From assembly GCF_002964575.1 (NCBI RefSeq), contig NZ_POQQ01000021.1, positions 1 to 46,265 of the forward strand: 46,265 nucleotides of DNA. The letters run 5' to 3'. The position numbers and the translations under genes are program-made. The notes beneath the pieces are model-generated. The model was given only the letters and a program-made list of their open reading frames with translations. It was not told the origin of the DNA and searched no databases. The DNA comes from Streptococcus suis (GTDB lineage Bacteria; Bacillota; Bacilli; Lactobacillales; Streptococcaceae). This document shows, piece by piece, positions 33,859 to 43,016 of the stretch. Each line of letters begins with the position of its first letter. The first letter of the stretch is position 1.

Positions 33859-35373
33859 ATGACAGAAGTAGATGCAGTTGCTCGCGAAGTATCTCATCAG
33901 CCTCGGCGCCGTAGAAGGGCAAGGCGCTCACAAGTTTATCAGTTAAACGAAGATTTTAAGGCCAGGATGCCCAAAACGAAGATTTGGCCAGCACTTATTT
34001 GGAGTATATTGCTAAGTATCATCAGTATTGCCAATCCCTTTCTGACTTTTTTGGCTACAAATGTACAGACACAAAATTTGTATGCAGGGATGGCTATGAT
34101 GGCTGGTCAGAATCCCTATGGAGATTTCTTCGCAACAAATGGCGTTCTATATTACTTACTAGCCTGGCTAGGCCATATGGATGGAGGATTTATTGTATTT
34201 GGTTTTCTCCAAATGATTGCGCTGTTTATCGCAGGAATTTATTTTTATAAAATCATGGTCTATTTTAGTCAGTCAGAACGATTGGCGACCAGTTCAAGTC
34301 ATTGGTTTTATTTGTTTATTGCTTCTTTAGGATTTGGCGGCTTGTATGCAGAAATCTTTGTACTCCCGTTTGTTTTGGGCAGTATTTGGTTCCTAGTCCG
34401 CTATTTTGCAAATGCTGTAGCTGATGAGGCTTTTATCCTTTATGGAATTGAGGCAGCACTAGCCTTTCTGATTTATCCAAAGAGTGTGCTTCTTTGGTTG
34501 ATTGCTGGGCTGGTATTGTTTGTTTTTAACACACAGCATCGGCAAATGGCTCGTGGTTTCTATCAACTCTTAGCAAGTATTTTCGGACTTCTGTTCATCT
34601 TATATTCAGTTGGCTACTATGCTTTTGAAGCACAGATTCTAGGAACAGCTATCCAGCAGACTTTTCTTTACAATTTAGGCTTGGATTTCCAATATGCTGG
34701 TTTGTATGTGACACTGGCAGTTGTAGGTGGATTTTTGTTGCTATCTGGTTTTTTCAAGGGGCTTATCCAAACAGTATTTTCTTTTGGTCAAGGTCGACAT
34801 AATCATATCAAGGTTTTGATGTCGCTTGTTTTTATCGTTCAGTTGGTATCTATTATCGGCACCTCCAATAGTCACTACAGTCAACTGCTCAGTCTTTTGC
34901 CTTACGGCTTTGTACTGACAGTCCTTCACTTAAGCGGTGATTCAGCAGTTGAAGAACGAGGCTATCTTCGTCATCAGTTTTTCTTGCCTCTGTTGATGAT
35001 TTTTGGAATAGTGGCGCAACCAGCCTATACTTATTTTGTAGAGGGGGACTTGGTAGCGGACCGAGCGAGTATTGCTAGCTATGTGGAGCAAGAAACCAAT
35101 GAAGATGATAAGATTTATGTTTGGGATGATAGCGCTAGTATCTATCTTGATAGCCAACGTCTGTCATCCGCAACTATTACCACAGCGGAGCCCTATCTGA
35201 CTACGACTGACAATCAGAATAGCCTGGTTTATGACCTCAATAAAAATGAAGCAAGTTTGATCATTGTCAATAAGAATATCCCACTCTTAGACGATGTGAA
35301 AGCAAATGTAGAGCTACAGTATAAGTCTGTCAAAACTACTGACTATTTTACTGTCTATCAAAAGAATGAATGA
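33859..35373 (+). CDS. Polytopic membrane protein, possibly GT-C-like
   Basis: 504 aa. A basic cytoplasmic start (RRRRRARRSQ at about residues 16-25), then about ten to eleven hydrophobic segments (about 45-390) and a hydrophilic extracellular C-terminal domain of about 110 aa (VWDDSASIYLDSQ...). This shape, with an early loop holding NPYGDFFATNGVLYY, is reminiscent of GT-C glycosyltransferases and related DUF membrane proteins, but I see no certain catalytic motif. AAGGAGGAG supports ATG 33859. Monocistronic. Function unknown; an envelope glycosylation role is a guess. Confidence 0.6.
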   Translation: MTEVDAVAREVSHQPRRRRRARRSQVYQLNEDFKARMPKTKIWPALIWSILLSIISIANPFLTFLATNVQTQNLYAGMAMMAGQNPYGDFFATNGVLYYLLAWLGHMDGGFIVFGFLQMIALFIAGIYFYKIMVYFSQSERLATSSSHWFYLFIASLGFGGLYAEIFVLPFVLGSIWFLVRYFANAVADEAFILYGIEAALAFLIYPKSVLLWLIAGLVLFVFNTQHRQMARGFYQLLASIFGLLFILYSVGYYAFEAQILGTAIQQTFLYNLGLDFQYAGLYVTLAVVGGFLLLSGFFKGLIQTVFSFGQGRHNHIKVLMSLVFIVQLVSIIGTSNSHYSQLLSLLPYGFVLTVLHLSGDSAVEERGYLRHQFFLPLLMIFGIVAQPAYTYFVEGDLVADRASIASYVEQETNEDDKIYVWDDSASIYLDSQRLSSATITTAEPYLTTTDNQNSLVYDLNKNEASLIIVNKNIPLLDDVKANVELQYKSVKTTDYFTVYQKNE

Positions 35374-35395
35374 TTGCTTAGGCAGTCATTTTTTC
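35369..35395 (+). terminator. Terminator overlapping the end of the membrane protein gene
   Basis: 9-bp stem AATGATTGC/GCAGTCATT (one G-T pair), TTAG loop, T6. The stop codon TGA 35371-35373 is inside the stem. Confidence 0.85.
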
Positions 35396-35429
35396 ATTGG
35401 CTTGGGAAAATGGGGAAGACTAGGATGTG

Positions 35430-35438
35430 TGGTATAAT
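35430..35438 (+). promoter_or_regulatory. mutL promoter, extended -10
   Basis: TGG-TATAAT 51 bp before mutL. Confidence 0.6.
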
Positions 35439-35489
35439 GGAACAATAAGTAAACAGGAAAAGAATGTCTAAAGAAATGTAGGAAAAAGT

Positions 35490-37433
35490 ATGGCACAAAT
35501 TATTGAATTACCAGAAATTTTAGCCAACCAGATTGCAGCAGGTGAGGTCATTGAACGTCCAGCCAGTGTGGTCAAGGAGTTGGTGGAGAATTCTATTGAT
35601 GCAGGGGCTAGCCAGATTGAAATTCGTATCGAGGAAGCTGGGCTCAAATCCATTCAGATCACAGACAACGGCGAAGGCATTGCTCCTGACCAAGTGTCTT
35701 TGGCTTTACGTCGCCATGCGACCAGTAAGATCAAAAATCAGGCAGACCTTTTCCGCATTCGGACCTTGGGTTTTCGTGGTGAAGCCCTGCCCTCCATCGC
35801 CTCTGTCAGTCAAATGGTCATTGAAACGGCGACAGACCAGCACGCTCACGGTTTGCGTCTGGTTTCCAAGGGTGGTGTCGTTGAGTTAGAGGAGCCAATC
35901 AGTCGACCAGTCGGTACCCAGATGACCGTTTCGGACTTGTTTTACAATACCCCTGCTCGTCTCAAGTATGTCCGCAGTCAGCAAGCGGAGTTATCGCATA
36001 TCGCAGACATCATCAACAGACTGAGCCTGGCCCATCCTGAAATTGCCTTTACTCTGGTCAACGAAGGGCGGGAATTGATGCGTACAGCAGGAACAGGCAA
36101 GCTCCGTCAAGCTATTTCAGGGATTTACGGGATTGCTTCTGCTAAAAAAATGGTGGAGATAGAAGCCGAAGACTTGGATTTTCACATTTCGGGTTATGTT
36201 TCCTTGCCCGAATTGACCCGTGCCAACCGCAACTACATTTCCATTTTCATCAATGGTCGCTACATCAAGAATTTTCTGCTCAACCGTGCTATTTTGGAGG
36301 GCTACGGTAGCAAGCTCATGGTAGGTCGTTTTCCGCTGGCTGTGATTTCTATTGAGATTGACCCCTATCTTGCCGATGTCAATGTCCATCCGACCAAGCA
36401 AGAAGTCCGTATTTCCAAGGAAAAGGAACTCATGACTCTAATTCGCGAGGCCATTATCAAGGCTCTCAAGGAACAGGACTTGATTCCTGACGCCCTTGAA
36501 AACCTAGCCCAGTCTAGCACCCGTCCACGTGTAAAGGTCAAAGCAGAGCAGGGAACCTTGCCTCTCAAGGAAAGCAATCTTTACTATGACACAGTCAAGC
36601 AGGATTTTTTCCTCAAACCGGAAGTGGTTGCAGAGGATATCAAGCCTTTGGAGGAAGACAAACAGGCTCCTCAAGAAGTGCCCGAGGAAAATGCGGTCAA
36701 GTCTGTTCAGTTTGCAGAACGCCAATCAGGTGAAAGTGCAGACCCAGAACATCCTAACTTAAGTGCTAAAGAGTTGACCAAATTAGCAGACAAACTGGAC
36801 CAAGAAGAAACTTCAACCTTCCCAGAGCTAGAATATTTTGGTCAGATGCACGGGACTTACTTGTTTGCACAAGGGAAAACAGGACTCTATATTATTGACC
36901 AGCACGCCGCACAGGAGCGTGTCAAATATGAATACTACCGTGAGAAAATTGGTCAGGTAGATAACTCTGCCCAGCAACTCTTGGTGCCTTACATCTTTGA
37001 ATTTCCTCAAAATGATGCCCTCAACCTCGCACATAAGATGGATGCCCTCCGTCAAGTTGGTGTCAACTTGGAAGAGTATGGTGTCAACCAATTCATCTTG
37101 CGTGAACATCCTATTTGGATGAAGGAAGAGGAGATTGAGTCTGGCATTTATGAGATGTGCGATATGCTACTCTTGACCGACCAGGTGTCCATCAAGCAGT
37201 ATCGGGCAGAATTGGCCATCATGATGTCTTGTAAACGGTCAATCAAGGCCAACCATGCTTTGGATGATTATTCGGCGCGTGATTTACTACGGCAATTAGC
37301 GCATTGTCAAAATCCTTATAACTGCCCGCACGGTCGCCCAGTCTTAGTGCATTTTAGCAAATCGGATATGGAAAAAATGTTCCGTCGCATTCAGGAAAAT
37401 CATACAAGTTTGCGTGAATTGGGCAAGTATTAA
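35490..37433 (+). CDS. mutL: DNA mismatch repair protein MutL (HexB)
   Basis: 647 aa. Couples MutS mismatch recognition to downstream repair. The GHKL ATPase part shows [25 protein letters not shown] and [13 protein letters not shown]. The C-terminal part holds [12 protein letters not shown], the DQHA-x2-E-x4-E metal motif of endonuclease-type MutL, and the CPHGRP block. The variable linker is at about 340-440. No mutS is next to it in this window. Confidence 0.96.
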   Translation: MAQIIELPEILANQIAAGEVIERPASVVKELVENSIDAGASQIEIRIEEAGLKSIQITDNGEGIAPDQVSLALRRHATSKIKNQADLFRIRTLGFRGEALPSIASVSQMVIETATDQHAHGLRLVSKGGVVELEEPISRPVGTQMTVSDLFYNTPARLKYVRSQQAELSHIADIINRLSLAHPEIAFTLVNEGRELMRTAGTGKLRQAISGIYGIASAKKMVEIEAEDLDFHISGYVSLPELTRANRNYISIFINGRYIKNFLLNRAILEGYGSKLMVGRFPLAVISIEIDPYLADVNVHPTKQEVRISKEKELMTLIREAIIKALKEQDLIPDALENLAQSSTRPRVKVKAEQGTLPLKESNLYYDTVKQDFFLKPEVVAEDIKPLEEDKQAPQEVPEENAVKSVQFAERQSGESADPEHPNLSAKELTKLADKLDQEETSTFPELEYFGQMHGTYLFAQGKTGLYIIDQHAAQERVKYEYYREKIGQVDNSAQQLLVPYIFEFPQNDALNLAHKMDALRQVGVNLEEYGVNQFILREHPIWMKEEEIESGIYEMCDMLLLTDQVSIKQYRAELAIMMSCKRSIKANHALDDYSARDLLRQLAHCQNPYNCPHGRPVLVHFSKSDMEKMFRRIQENHTSLRELGKY

Positions 37434-37506
37434 GGATTTTAACACCCATGTAAAAGCATTTGAACTAGCTATTTTTACCGCCAACTTGTAAAGTAAAGGA
37501 GGAAAC

Positions 37507-37872
37507 ATGACTCATCTTGGACAGCTTATTCACATGGAGCGAACAAAACGACAGGAATCTCAAGAAACCTTGGCAAAAGCAATCGGAGTGTCACGGCAAA
37601 CAGTCTTAAACTGGGAAAAAGGTCGCACCTTACCTGATAGTGCCAGTCTAGTCAGCATTGCCCAACGTTATCACCTATCTTTTGACCAGTTAATTGGCTT
37701 ACAAGTCAAGGCTAAGGAAAGGCGAGTCTGGATAAATTACTTGATTCTCCTAATCCTATTCAGTCTTGGTATATTTGTTGGTGGTAATGCCATGTTCTTG
37801 CTTCCAGTCCTCATCGTTTTTCTTCTCATCGTTTTCCTTATCCAAGAATTCATGTTGACCAAATCTTTATAA
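37507..37872 (+). CDS. Membrane-anchored XRE-family regulator
   Basis: 121 aa. N-terminal helix-turn-helix (about 5-62: QETLAKAIGVSRQTVLNWEKGRTLPDSASL) followed by two hydrophobic segments (about 77-113). Such small HTH-plus-membrane proteins are common in streptococci, usually next to a membrane partner. Here a CPBP protease gene starts 14 bp later, so the pair may act together. AAAGGAGG before ATG 37507. Targets unknown. Confidence 0.8.
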   Translation: MTHLGQLIHMERTKRQESQETLAKAIGVSRQTVLNWEKGRTLPDSASLVSIAQRYHLSFDQLIGLQVKAKERRVWINYLILLILFSLGIFVGGNAMFLLPVLIVFLLIVFLIQEFMLTKSL

Positions 37873-37886
37873 AGCGAGGTCATTGT

Positions 37887-38534
37887 ATGGTCCGAAAGGA
37901 TAGACTATTTATTGCATTTATTGTTCTTGGCATACTCCATCTGCTAGTCAAGCTTCACCGCTATTTAGGATTTAGTCCGACTTATAGTCTTTACTACCAA
38001 CTTGCTAGTTATGTCTTGCTATTTGCACTTGGCATATACTACTATAAAGAGCTTCTTTGGACTGATTTTGGAAAAATGCGGAGCTGGAAACTGCTTTATC
38101 AATTCCCCTTGTTTTATCTCGCAGACTTTTTGGTCATGTATGGCGGAAGCTTTTTCCAATACATGCTAATGAAATCACTTCATATCTCAGAAGGTATAGG
38201 TAACGTTACAGCAGTTGACAAGATCAACCAAATCGTCCCACTTCCAATCTTTTTGCTAATAGTGGGCATCATTGGTCCGATTGTTGAAGAACTTTTTTAT
38301 CGGAAATTTTTACAGGATAGTCTGAAAAATATTTTGAATCCATGGTTGGCTATTGTCTTGCAAGGTCTCGTTTTTGGATTAGGACATGCTAGATCTCTGG
38401 ACAGTTCAGAAATTATCAGTACAATTCCTCAGATTTGTTCAGGTATTTACTTGGGCTATCTCTATCAGAGAACAGATAATCTTTTCTACCCAATGTTCGT
38501 TCATTGCTTAGGTAACCTATCCATCGGATATTGA
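37887..38534 (+). CDS. CPBP-family intramembrane metalloprotease
   Basis: 215 aa with six or more hydrophobic segments. The three Abi/CPBP motifs are present: EELFYR (E-E-x3-R), FGLGH (F-x3-H) and HCLGN (H-x3-N). Bacterial members include bacteriocin self-immunity proteins and membrane-protein processing proteases. Partner of the preceding XRE gene. Start ATG 37887 with GAGG upstream. The pair sits between mutL and ruvA, where other streptococci keep different genes. Confidence 0.82.
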   Translation: MVRKDRLFIAFIVLGILHLLVKLHRYLGFSPTYSLYYQLASYVLLFALGIYYYKELLWTDFGKMRSWKLLYQFPLFYLADFLVMYGGSFFQYMLMKSLHISEGIGNVTAVDKINQIVPLPIFLLIVGIIGPIVEELFYRKFLQDSLKNILNPWLAIVLQGLVFGLGHARSLDSSEIISTIPQICSGIYLGYLYQRTDNLFYPMFVHCLGNLSIGY

Positions 38535-38539
38535 AACCC

Positions 38540-38567
38540 AGCTTCGCTATCAATAGCGAGGCTTTTT
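38540..38567 (+). terminator. Terminator after the CPBP gene
   Basis: 10-bp stem AGCTTCGCTA/TAGCGAGGCT (one G-T pair), TCAA loop, T5. Confidence 0.88.
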
Positions 38568-38568
38568 A

Positions 38569-38577
38569 TGGTACAAT
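38569..38577 (+). promoter_or_regulatory. ruvA promoter, extended -10
   Basis: TGG-TACAAT two bases after the terminator T-tract, 31 bp before ruvA. Confidence 0.55.
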
Positions 38578-38608
38578 AAAGGGAATTAATGGATAGATAG
38601 AGGAAAAT

Positions 38609-39199
38609 ATGTACGACTATATCAAAGGAATGTTAACCAAAATCACTGCAAAATACATTGTAGTAGAAACGTATGGAGTTGGTTATCTTTTACAGGTAGC
38701 CAATCCCTACGCTTATTCTGGGCAGGTCCAGCAAGAAGTGACGGTCTATACCCATCAGGTGATCCGAGAAGATGCTCACTTGCTCTACGGATTTATGACA
38801 GAAGCTGAAAAATCTGTTTTTCTCAGCCTGATTTCAGTATCAGGTATTGGTCCGACAACGGCTCTAGCAATTATCGCTGTTGATGACAACGACGGTTTGG
38901 TGCGGGCTATTGAGCAGAAGAATATCACCTATCTAACCAAGTTTCCAAAGATTGGCAAGAAAACAGCCCAGCAGATGATTTTGGACCTGGAAGGCAAGTT
39001 TGTCATGAGCGAAGAAGCGGGTCCTGTTCAACCAGTAGCACCTGCCAGTGAGAATGTCGCCCTCGATGAAGCTATGGAGGCCATGGAGGCCCTTGGTTAC
39101 CGACCAGCCGAACTCAAGAAAATCAAGAAATTCTTTGAAGGTACCAACGATACCGCAGAAAACTACATTAAGTCAGCCCTTAAAATGTTGATGAAGTGA
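38609..39199 (+). CDS. ruvA: Holliday junction binding protein RuvA
   Basis: 196 aa. Tetramer that binds four-way junctions and recruits RuvB. N-terminal OB domain ([20 protein letters not shown]), two helix-hairpin-helix motifs ([12 protein letters not shown] and [16 protein letters not shown]), and C-terminal RuvB-contact domain ([15 protein letters not shown], [11 protein letters not shown]). Normal length. The next gene starts 8 bp after the stop. Confidence 0.97.
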   Translation: MYDYIKGMLTKITAKYIVVETYGVGYLLQVANPYAYSGQVQQEVTVYTHQVIREDAHLLYGFMTEAEKSVFLSLISVSGIGPTTALAIIAVDDNDGLVRAIEQKNITYLTKFPKIGKKTAQQMILDLEGKFVMSEEAGPVQPVAPASENVALDEAMEAMEALGYRPAELKKIKKFFEGTNDTAENYIKSALKMLMK

Positions 39200-39207
39200 G
39201 GATAGTG

Positions 39208-39849
39208 ATGAGATTAAATTTGATACATGCTGGGACTAGCCATATACCAAATTATCCTTTGTCAGGGAAAGAATTTTCTATTGATTATCACTATATGCCT
39301 CATGAAGAGGTTGTCGTCATAGGACGCATAGACCCCAATTACCACTTTTTTGAAGCTCGAGCATCTTTGAAAGACACGGAAAAAATATCGTCCATCTATA
39401 AGGCCTTGATGGCGGATCAACAGGACTATGTTCGCCTTGGGACACTCCATCATCTCGGCTATACCTATTCTGGTCGTCTGACTGCTTCTCTAATACCGAA
39501 TTATGTCGGTTATTGGGATACATACACGGGTCTGCAAATTAAACAGAAAGATGAACATTCTGGCGGACATTTTGCTTATTTTTTACAAAGACACTATCGT
39601 GAACAAGTGAGAAAGGCGGAGCTACGCGATAGGAGTGGTTCATATGTATCAATCCTGGAAAATTATCAAGCCTATCTAAAAACAGTTGATTATATGGCCT
39701 ATGAGGGTAAGGTAGAACCTCTGAGGCAGATATTGGAGCAAGAGGCTTATGTACTTCTGTCTCAAAATGAAGAGCTCGTTCAAGCTTATAAAGCTTGTCT
39801 AGATTTGATAGGAATGCTCTATAATGCTTATCAGACTGCCATTCGTTAA
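39208..39849 (+). CDS. Hypothetical protein between ruvA and tag
   Basis: 213 aa from ATG 39208 (GAGG 6 nt upstream; an in-frame GTG at 39196 overlaps the ruvA stop). No signal peptide or membrane segment. Features: HAGTSHIPNYPLSGKEFSIDYHY at the start, aromatic and basic stretches in the middle, and a helical C-terminal half (YQAYLKTVDYMAYEGKVEP). I do not recognise the family. The tight position between ruvA and tag suggests cotranscription, but no role in repair can be claimed. Confidence 0.75.
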   Translation: MRLNLIHAGTSHIPNYPLSGKEFSIDYHYMPHEEVVVIGRIDPNYHFFEARASLKDTEKISSIYKALMADQQDYVRLGTLHHLGYTYSGRLTASLIPNYVGYWDTYTGLQIKQKDEHSGGHFAYFLQRHYREQVRKAELRDRSGSYVSILENYQAYLKTVDYMAYEGKVEPLRQILEQEAYVLLSQNEELVQAYKACLDLIGMLYNAYQTAIR

Positions 39850-39866
39850 TGCTAGAAAGGGAAAAT

Positions 39867-40415
39867 ATGAACCGCTGTTCTTGGGTTAATCTTAATAACC
39901 ATCTTTATATAGCTTATCATGATGAAGAATGGGGCAAGCCACTTCACGATGAGCAGGCTCTGTTTGAGTTGCTCTGCTTGGAGTCCTACCAAGCAGGACT
40001 CTCCTGGGAAATTGTCCTCAACAAACGCCATGCTTTTCGCTCTGCTTTTTTCAACTATGATATTCAAAGGGTTGCTACTATGACAGATAGCGAGTTAGAC
40101 GGTCTTCTTGCCAATCCCAACATCATTCGTCACAAGGCAAAGCTGTACGCTACCCGTGCCAATGCTCAGGCCTTTCTTCGAGTACAAGAGGAATTCGGAA
40201 CTTTTGATCACTATCTCTGGTCTTGGGTTAACTTTACATCGCTTGCTAACCCTGTCAAGTCCTTCCGAGAATTGCCAACCAAGAATGAGCTATCCGAACG
40301 CTTGTCCAAAGATTTGAAAAAGCGAGGTTTCAAATTCGTCGGTCCTGTATGTGTTTATTCCTATTTACAGGCGGCGGGTCTTTTAAATGAACACGAAGAA
40401 TCTTGTGATTTTTGA
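39867..40415 (+). CDS. tag: 3-methyladenine DNA glycosylase I
   Basis: 182 aa. Removes 3-methyladenine from alkylated DNA. The zinc-binding residues of Tag are visible: Cys4 (MNRCSWV) and His18 (YHDEEWG) near the N-terminus and the His and Cys of NEHEESC at the C-terminus. The helical core has ESYQAGLSWEIVLNKR. I chose ATG 39867 over 39849 because MNRCSW is the conserved start and AAGGG precedes it. Confidence 0.95.
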   Translation: MNRCSWVNLNNHLYIAYHDEEWGKPLHDEQALFELLCLESYQAGLSWEIVLNKRHAFRSAFFNYDIQRVATMTDSELDGLLANPNIIRHKAKLYATRANAQAFLRVQEEFGTFDHYLWSWVNFTSLANPVKSFRELPTKNELSERLSKDLKKRGFKFVGPVCVYSYLQAAGLLNEHEESCDF

Positions 40416-40422
40416 AATCCCT

Positions 40423-40430
40423 TACGAACT
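40423..40430 (+). promoter_or_regulatory. Candidate SigX cin-box upstream of cinA
   Basis: TACGAACT is a 6 of 8 match to the cin-box (TACGAATA) read by streptococcal SigX/ComX, and a T-rich stretch precedes it. It lies about 45 bp upstream of cinA. Competence induction of cinA-recA is established in S. pneumoniae; its use here is inferred. Confidence 0.45.
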
Positions 40431-40472
40431 AATTAGATGAGCGAGCAATCGCACCTTGGACAGAGGAGGAAT

Positions 40473-41654
40473 ATGAAAACAGAACTAATCGCCGTTGGAA
40501 CGGAAATCCTGACAGGTCAAATCGTCAATACCAACGCCCAGTTTCTTTCGGAGAAATGTGCAGAGCTGGGAATTGATGTTTATTTCCACACAGCTGTTGG
40601 TGACAATGAACAGAGGCTTTTGTCTGTACTGGAGATAGCCAGCAAACGCAGTGATGTGGTTATCTTGTGTGGAGGTTTAGGTCCAACGGAAGATGATTTG
40701 ACCAAGCAGACCCTGGCGACTTTCTTAGGTAGAAAATTGGTCTTTGATGATGAAGCTATGGCAAAATTAGACCGTTTCTTTGCCAGTCGTCCAGGTCGTG
40801 TCCGTACACCAAATAATGAACGTCAGGCACAGATTGTTGAAGGTAGCCTCGCCTTACAGAACCCAGCTGGTTTAGCTGTTGGTGGTATGATTGAGCAAGA
40901 GGGTGTAACCTATGTAGTATTGCCTGGTCCGCCAAGCGAACTCAAGGCTATGTTTACAGAAAGTTTACAGCCCTTGCTTCATCAGTCAGGTCAACAACTC
41001 TACTCTCGTGTTCTACGTTTTTTTGGAATAGGTGAAAGCCAGTTGGTGACTGTTTTGGCGGATTTGATCGACAATCAAACAGACCCAACTCTTGCACCCT
41101 ATGCTAAGGTTGGAGAGGTGACCCTGCGATTGTCCACCAAGGCGACCAGCCGGGAGGAAGCAGACTTACGTTTGGATCAATTAGAAGAAGAAATCTTGCA
41201 ACGGGACAAACTGGCAGACTATTTCTATGCCTACGGCGAGGACAATAGCTTGGTCAAAACGGTAGCGACTGGTTTGGTGGAGAAAAAACAAGCCATCGCC
41301 ATCGTCGAGCAGGGAACAGGTGGACTTTTGCAGTCAGAAGTCAGTTTGGCTTTGGCTGGGCAACCTTATTTTAGCGGTGGAAAAGTCATCGGTCAGTTAG
41401 GTACAGAATCGGGCAGGTGCTGGGAAGAAGCTGATGGTATTCGAGAGGAGCTACAGGCTGATTTGGGGCTGGCTGTGTCGGTACTTATCAAGCCTGAGTC
41501 GACAGAGGATAACGTCCTTGCAAAAGTATATCTGGCTTTGGCTGACACCTCTGGCATTTCCAAAAAAGAGGTTGATTTGGGTGGTTATTCATGGCAACAC
41601 ATCCGTCAGTTAGCTTGCTTACAGGCTTTAGATTTTGTACGAAACACTTTGTGA
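40473..41654 (+). CDS. cinA: Competence-damage protein CinA, with degenerate C-terminal domain
   Basis: 393 aa from ATG 40473, close behind AGGAGG. N-terminal MoCF-like domain intact (IAVGTEILTGQIVNTNAQFLS, LCGGLGPTEDDLT, LPGPPSELKAMF). The C-terminal PncC-type domain usually carries AESxTGG and a TG-x-AGP loop; here these positions read VEQGTGG and SVLIKPESTED, so the deamidase site is probably lost. Competence-induced with recA in S. pneumoniae, where CinA brings RecA to the membrane. recA follows after 51 bp. Confidence 0.9.
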   Translation: MKTELIAVGTEILTGQIVNTNAQFLSEKCAELGIDVYFHTAVGDNEQRLLSVLEIASKRSDVVILCGGLGPTEDDLTKQTLATFLGRKLVFDDEAMAKLDRFFASRPGRVRTPNNERQAQIVEGSLALQNPAGLAVGGMIEQEGVTYVVLPGPPSELKAMFTESLQPLLHQSGQQLYSRVLRFFGIGESQLVTVLADLIDNQTDPTLAPYAKVGEVTLRLSTKATSREEADLRLDQLEEEILQRDKLADYFYAYGEDNSLVKTVATGLVEKKQAIAIVEQGTGGLLQSEVSLALAGQPYFSGGKVIGQLGTESGRCWEEADGIREELQADLGLAVSVLIKPESTEDNVLAKVYLALADTSGISKKEVDLGGYSWQHIRQLACLQALDFVRNTL

Positions 41655-41676
41655 AATAGCAGATATTTGCTATAAT
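41649..41676 (+). promoter_or_regulatory. recA basal promoter
   Basis: TTGTGA (41649-41654), 16 bp, TATAAT (41671-41676) with TG one base upstream. The -35 overlaps the end of cinA, so recA can be expressed separately from the cinA-recA transcript. Confidence 0.65.
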
Positions 41677-41705
41677 AGTTTGATTAAGAAAAGAGGAGAA
41701 CAGCA

Positions 41706-42857
41706 TTGGCTAAAAAACCTGCGAAAAAATTAGAAGAAATTACAAAGAAATTTGGTGATGAGCGTAAAAAGGCGCTTGACGATGCCCTCAAAGCCATTGA
41801 AAAAGATTTTGGTAAGGGTGCAGTAATGCGCTTGGGAGAGCGTGCGGAACAGAAGGTTCAGGTTATGAGTTCGGGTAGCTTGTCTATTGATATCGCCTTA
41901 GGTGCAGGCGGCTATCCTAAAGGGCGTATTGTGGAAATCTATGGTCCTGAAAGTTCGGGTAAGACAACCGTTGCCCTACACGCAGTGGCTCAAGCTCAAA
42001 AAGATGGTGGTATTGCTGCCTTTATCGATGCGGAACATGCCTTGGATCCAGCCTATGCAGCAGCTCTTGGTGTCAATATTGATGAGTTGCTCTTGTCGCA
42101 GCCAGACTCAGGGGAACAAGGTCTTGAAATCGCTGGTAAGTTGATTGACTCTGGCGCTGTTGATCTGGTTGTTGTTGACTCGGTTGCAGCCCTTGTACCA
42201 CGTGCAGAAATCGATGGCGATATCGGTGATAGCCACGTTGGTCTACAGGCACGTATGATGAGCCAGGCCATGCGTAAACTCGGTGCATCTATTAACAAAA
42301 CCAAGACAGTAGCTATTTTCATTAACCAGTTGCGTGAAAAAGTTGGTGTTATGTTTGGTAACCCAGAAACAACACCTGGAGGACGTGCTCTCAAATTCTA
42401 CGCTTCTGTTCGTATGGATGTCCGTGGAAATACGCAAATCAAGGGGACTGGTGACCAAAAAGATCAAAACGTCGGTAAGGAAACCAAGGTCAAGATCGTC
42501 AAGAACAAGGTGGCTCCTCCCTTTAAAGAAGCTGTTGTTGAAATCATGTACGGTGAAGGCATTTCTCGCACAGGGGAATTGATTGAAATCGGAACCGATC
42601 TTGGTTTTATCAAAAAAGCAGGTGCATGGTACTCCTATAATGGAGAAAAAATCGGACAAGGTTCTGAGAATGCTAAGAAGTATCTTGTTGAACATCCAGA
42701 AGTCTTTGAAGAAATTGACCGCAAGATTCGTGTTCATTATGGCTTGATCGAAGGTGAGGAAACCCCGGAAGTCGTGACAGAAGAAGCTCCTGTTGCAACC
42801 GAAGAAGTTCAAGATGTGATTTTGGACCTAGATGGTGGTATCGAATTAGAAGAATAA
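41706..42857 (+). CDS. recA: Recombinase RecA
   Basis: 383 aa, starting at a TTG codon (41706) behind [18 protein letters not shown] is the expected streptococcal start. Walker [13 protein letters not shown] motif, DNA-binding loops with [19 protein letters not shown] and the L2 region [16 protein letters not shown], and an acidic C-terminal tail ending [10 protein letters not shown]. Catalyses strand exchange in recombination, repair and competence. A strong terminator follows. Confidence 0.97.
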   Translation: MAKKPAKKLEEITKKFGDERKKALDDALKAIEKDFGKGAVMRLGERAEQKVQVMSSGSLSIDIALGAGGYPKGRIVEIYGPESSGKTTVALHAVAQAQKDGGIAAFIDAEHALDPAYAAALGVNIDELLLSQPDSGEQGLEIAGKLIDSGAVDLVVVDSVAALVPRAEIDGDIGDSHVGLQARMMSQAMRKLGASINKTKTVAIFINQLREKVGVMFGNPETTPGGRALKFYASVRMDVRGNTQIKGTGDQKDQNVGKETKVKIVKNKVAPPFKEAVVEIMYGEGISRTGELIEIGTDLGFIKKAGAWYSYNGEKIGQGSENAKKYLVEHPEVFEEIDRKIRVHYGLIEGEETPEVVTEEAPVATEEVQDVILDLDGGIELEE

Positions 42858-42862
42858 AAGCG

Positions 42863-42892
42863 AAAAAGTTTGGGGAGACCAAACTTTTTTCT
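42863..42892 (+). terminator. Terminator after recA
   Basis: Perfect 11-bp stem AAAAAGTTTGG/CCAAACTTTTT with loop GGAGA. Confidence 0.9.
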
Positions 42893-42964
42893 TACCAAAA
42901 CCCGAATTTTCCCCCAAAAATTTAAAGTTTTTTTAAAAATAGGTCTACAGACGGATGGAATATG

Positions 42965-42973
42965 TGGTATAAT
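42965..42973 (+). promoter_or_regulatory. spxA promoter, extended -10
   Basis: TGG-TATAAT 43 bp before the start codon. Confidence 0.6.
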
Positions 42974-43016
42974 AGACTATAATGTGCTTAGTAAGATGTA
43001 GCAAAGGAGTGACTAC

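Noticed and set aside
42243..42812. Minus-strand ORF of 189 codons opposite recA
   Set aside because: Cys/Phe-rich shadow translation of recA; no promoter or ribosome site.
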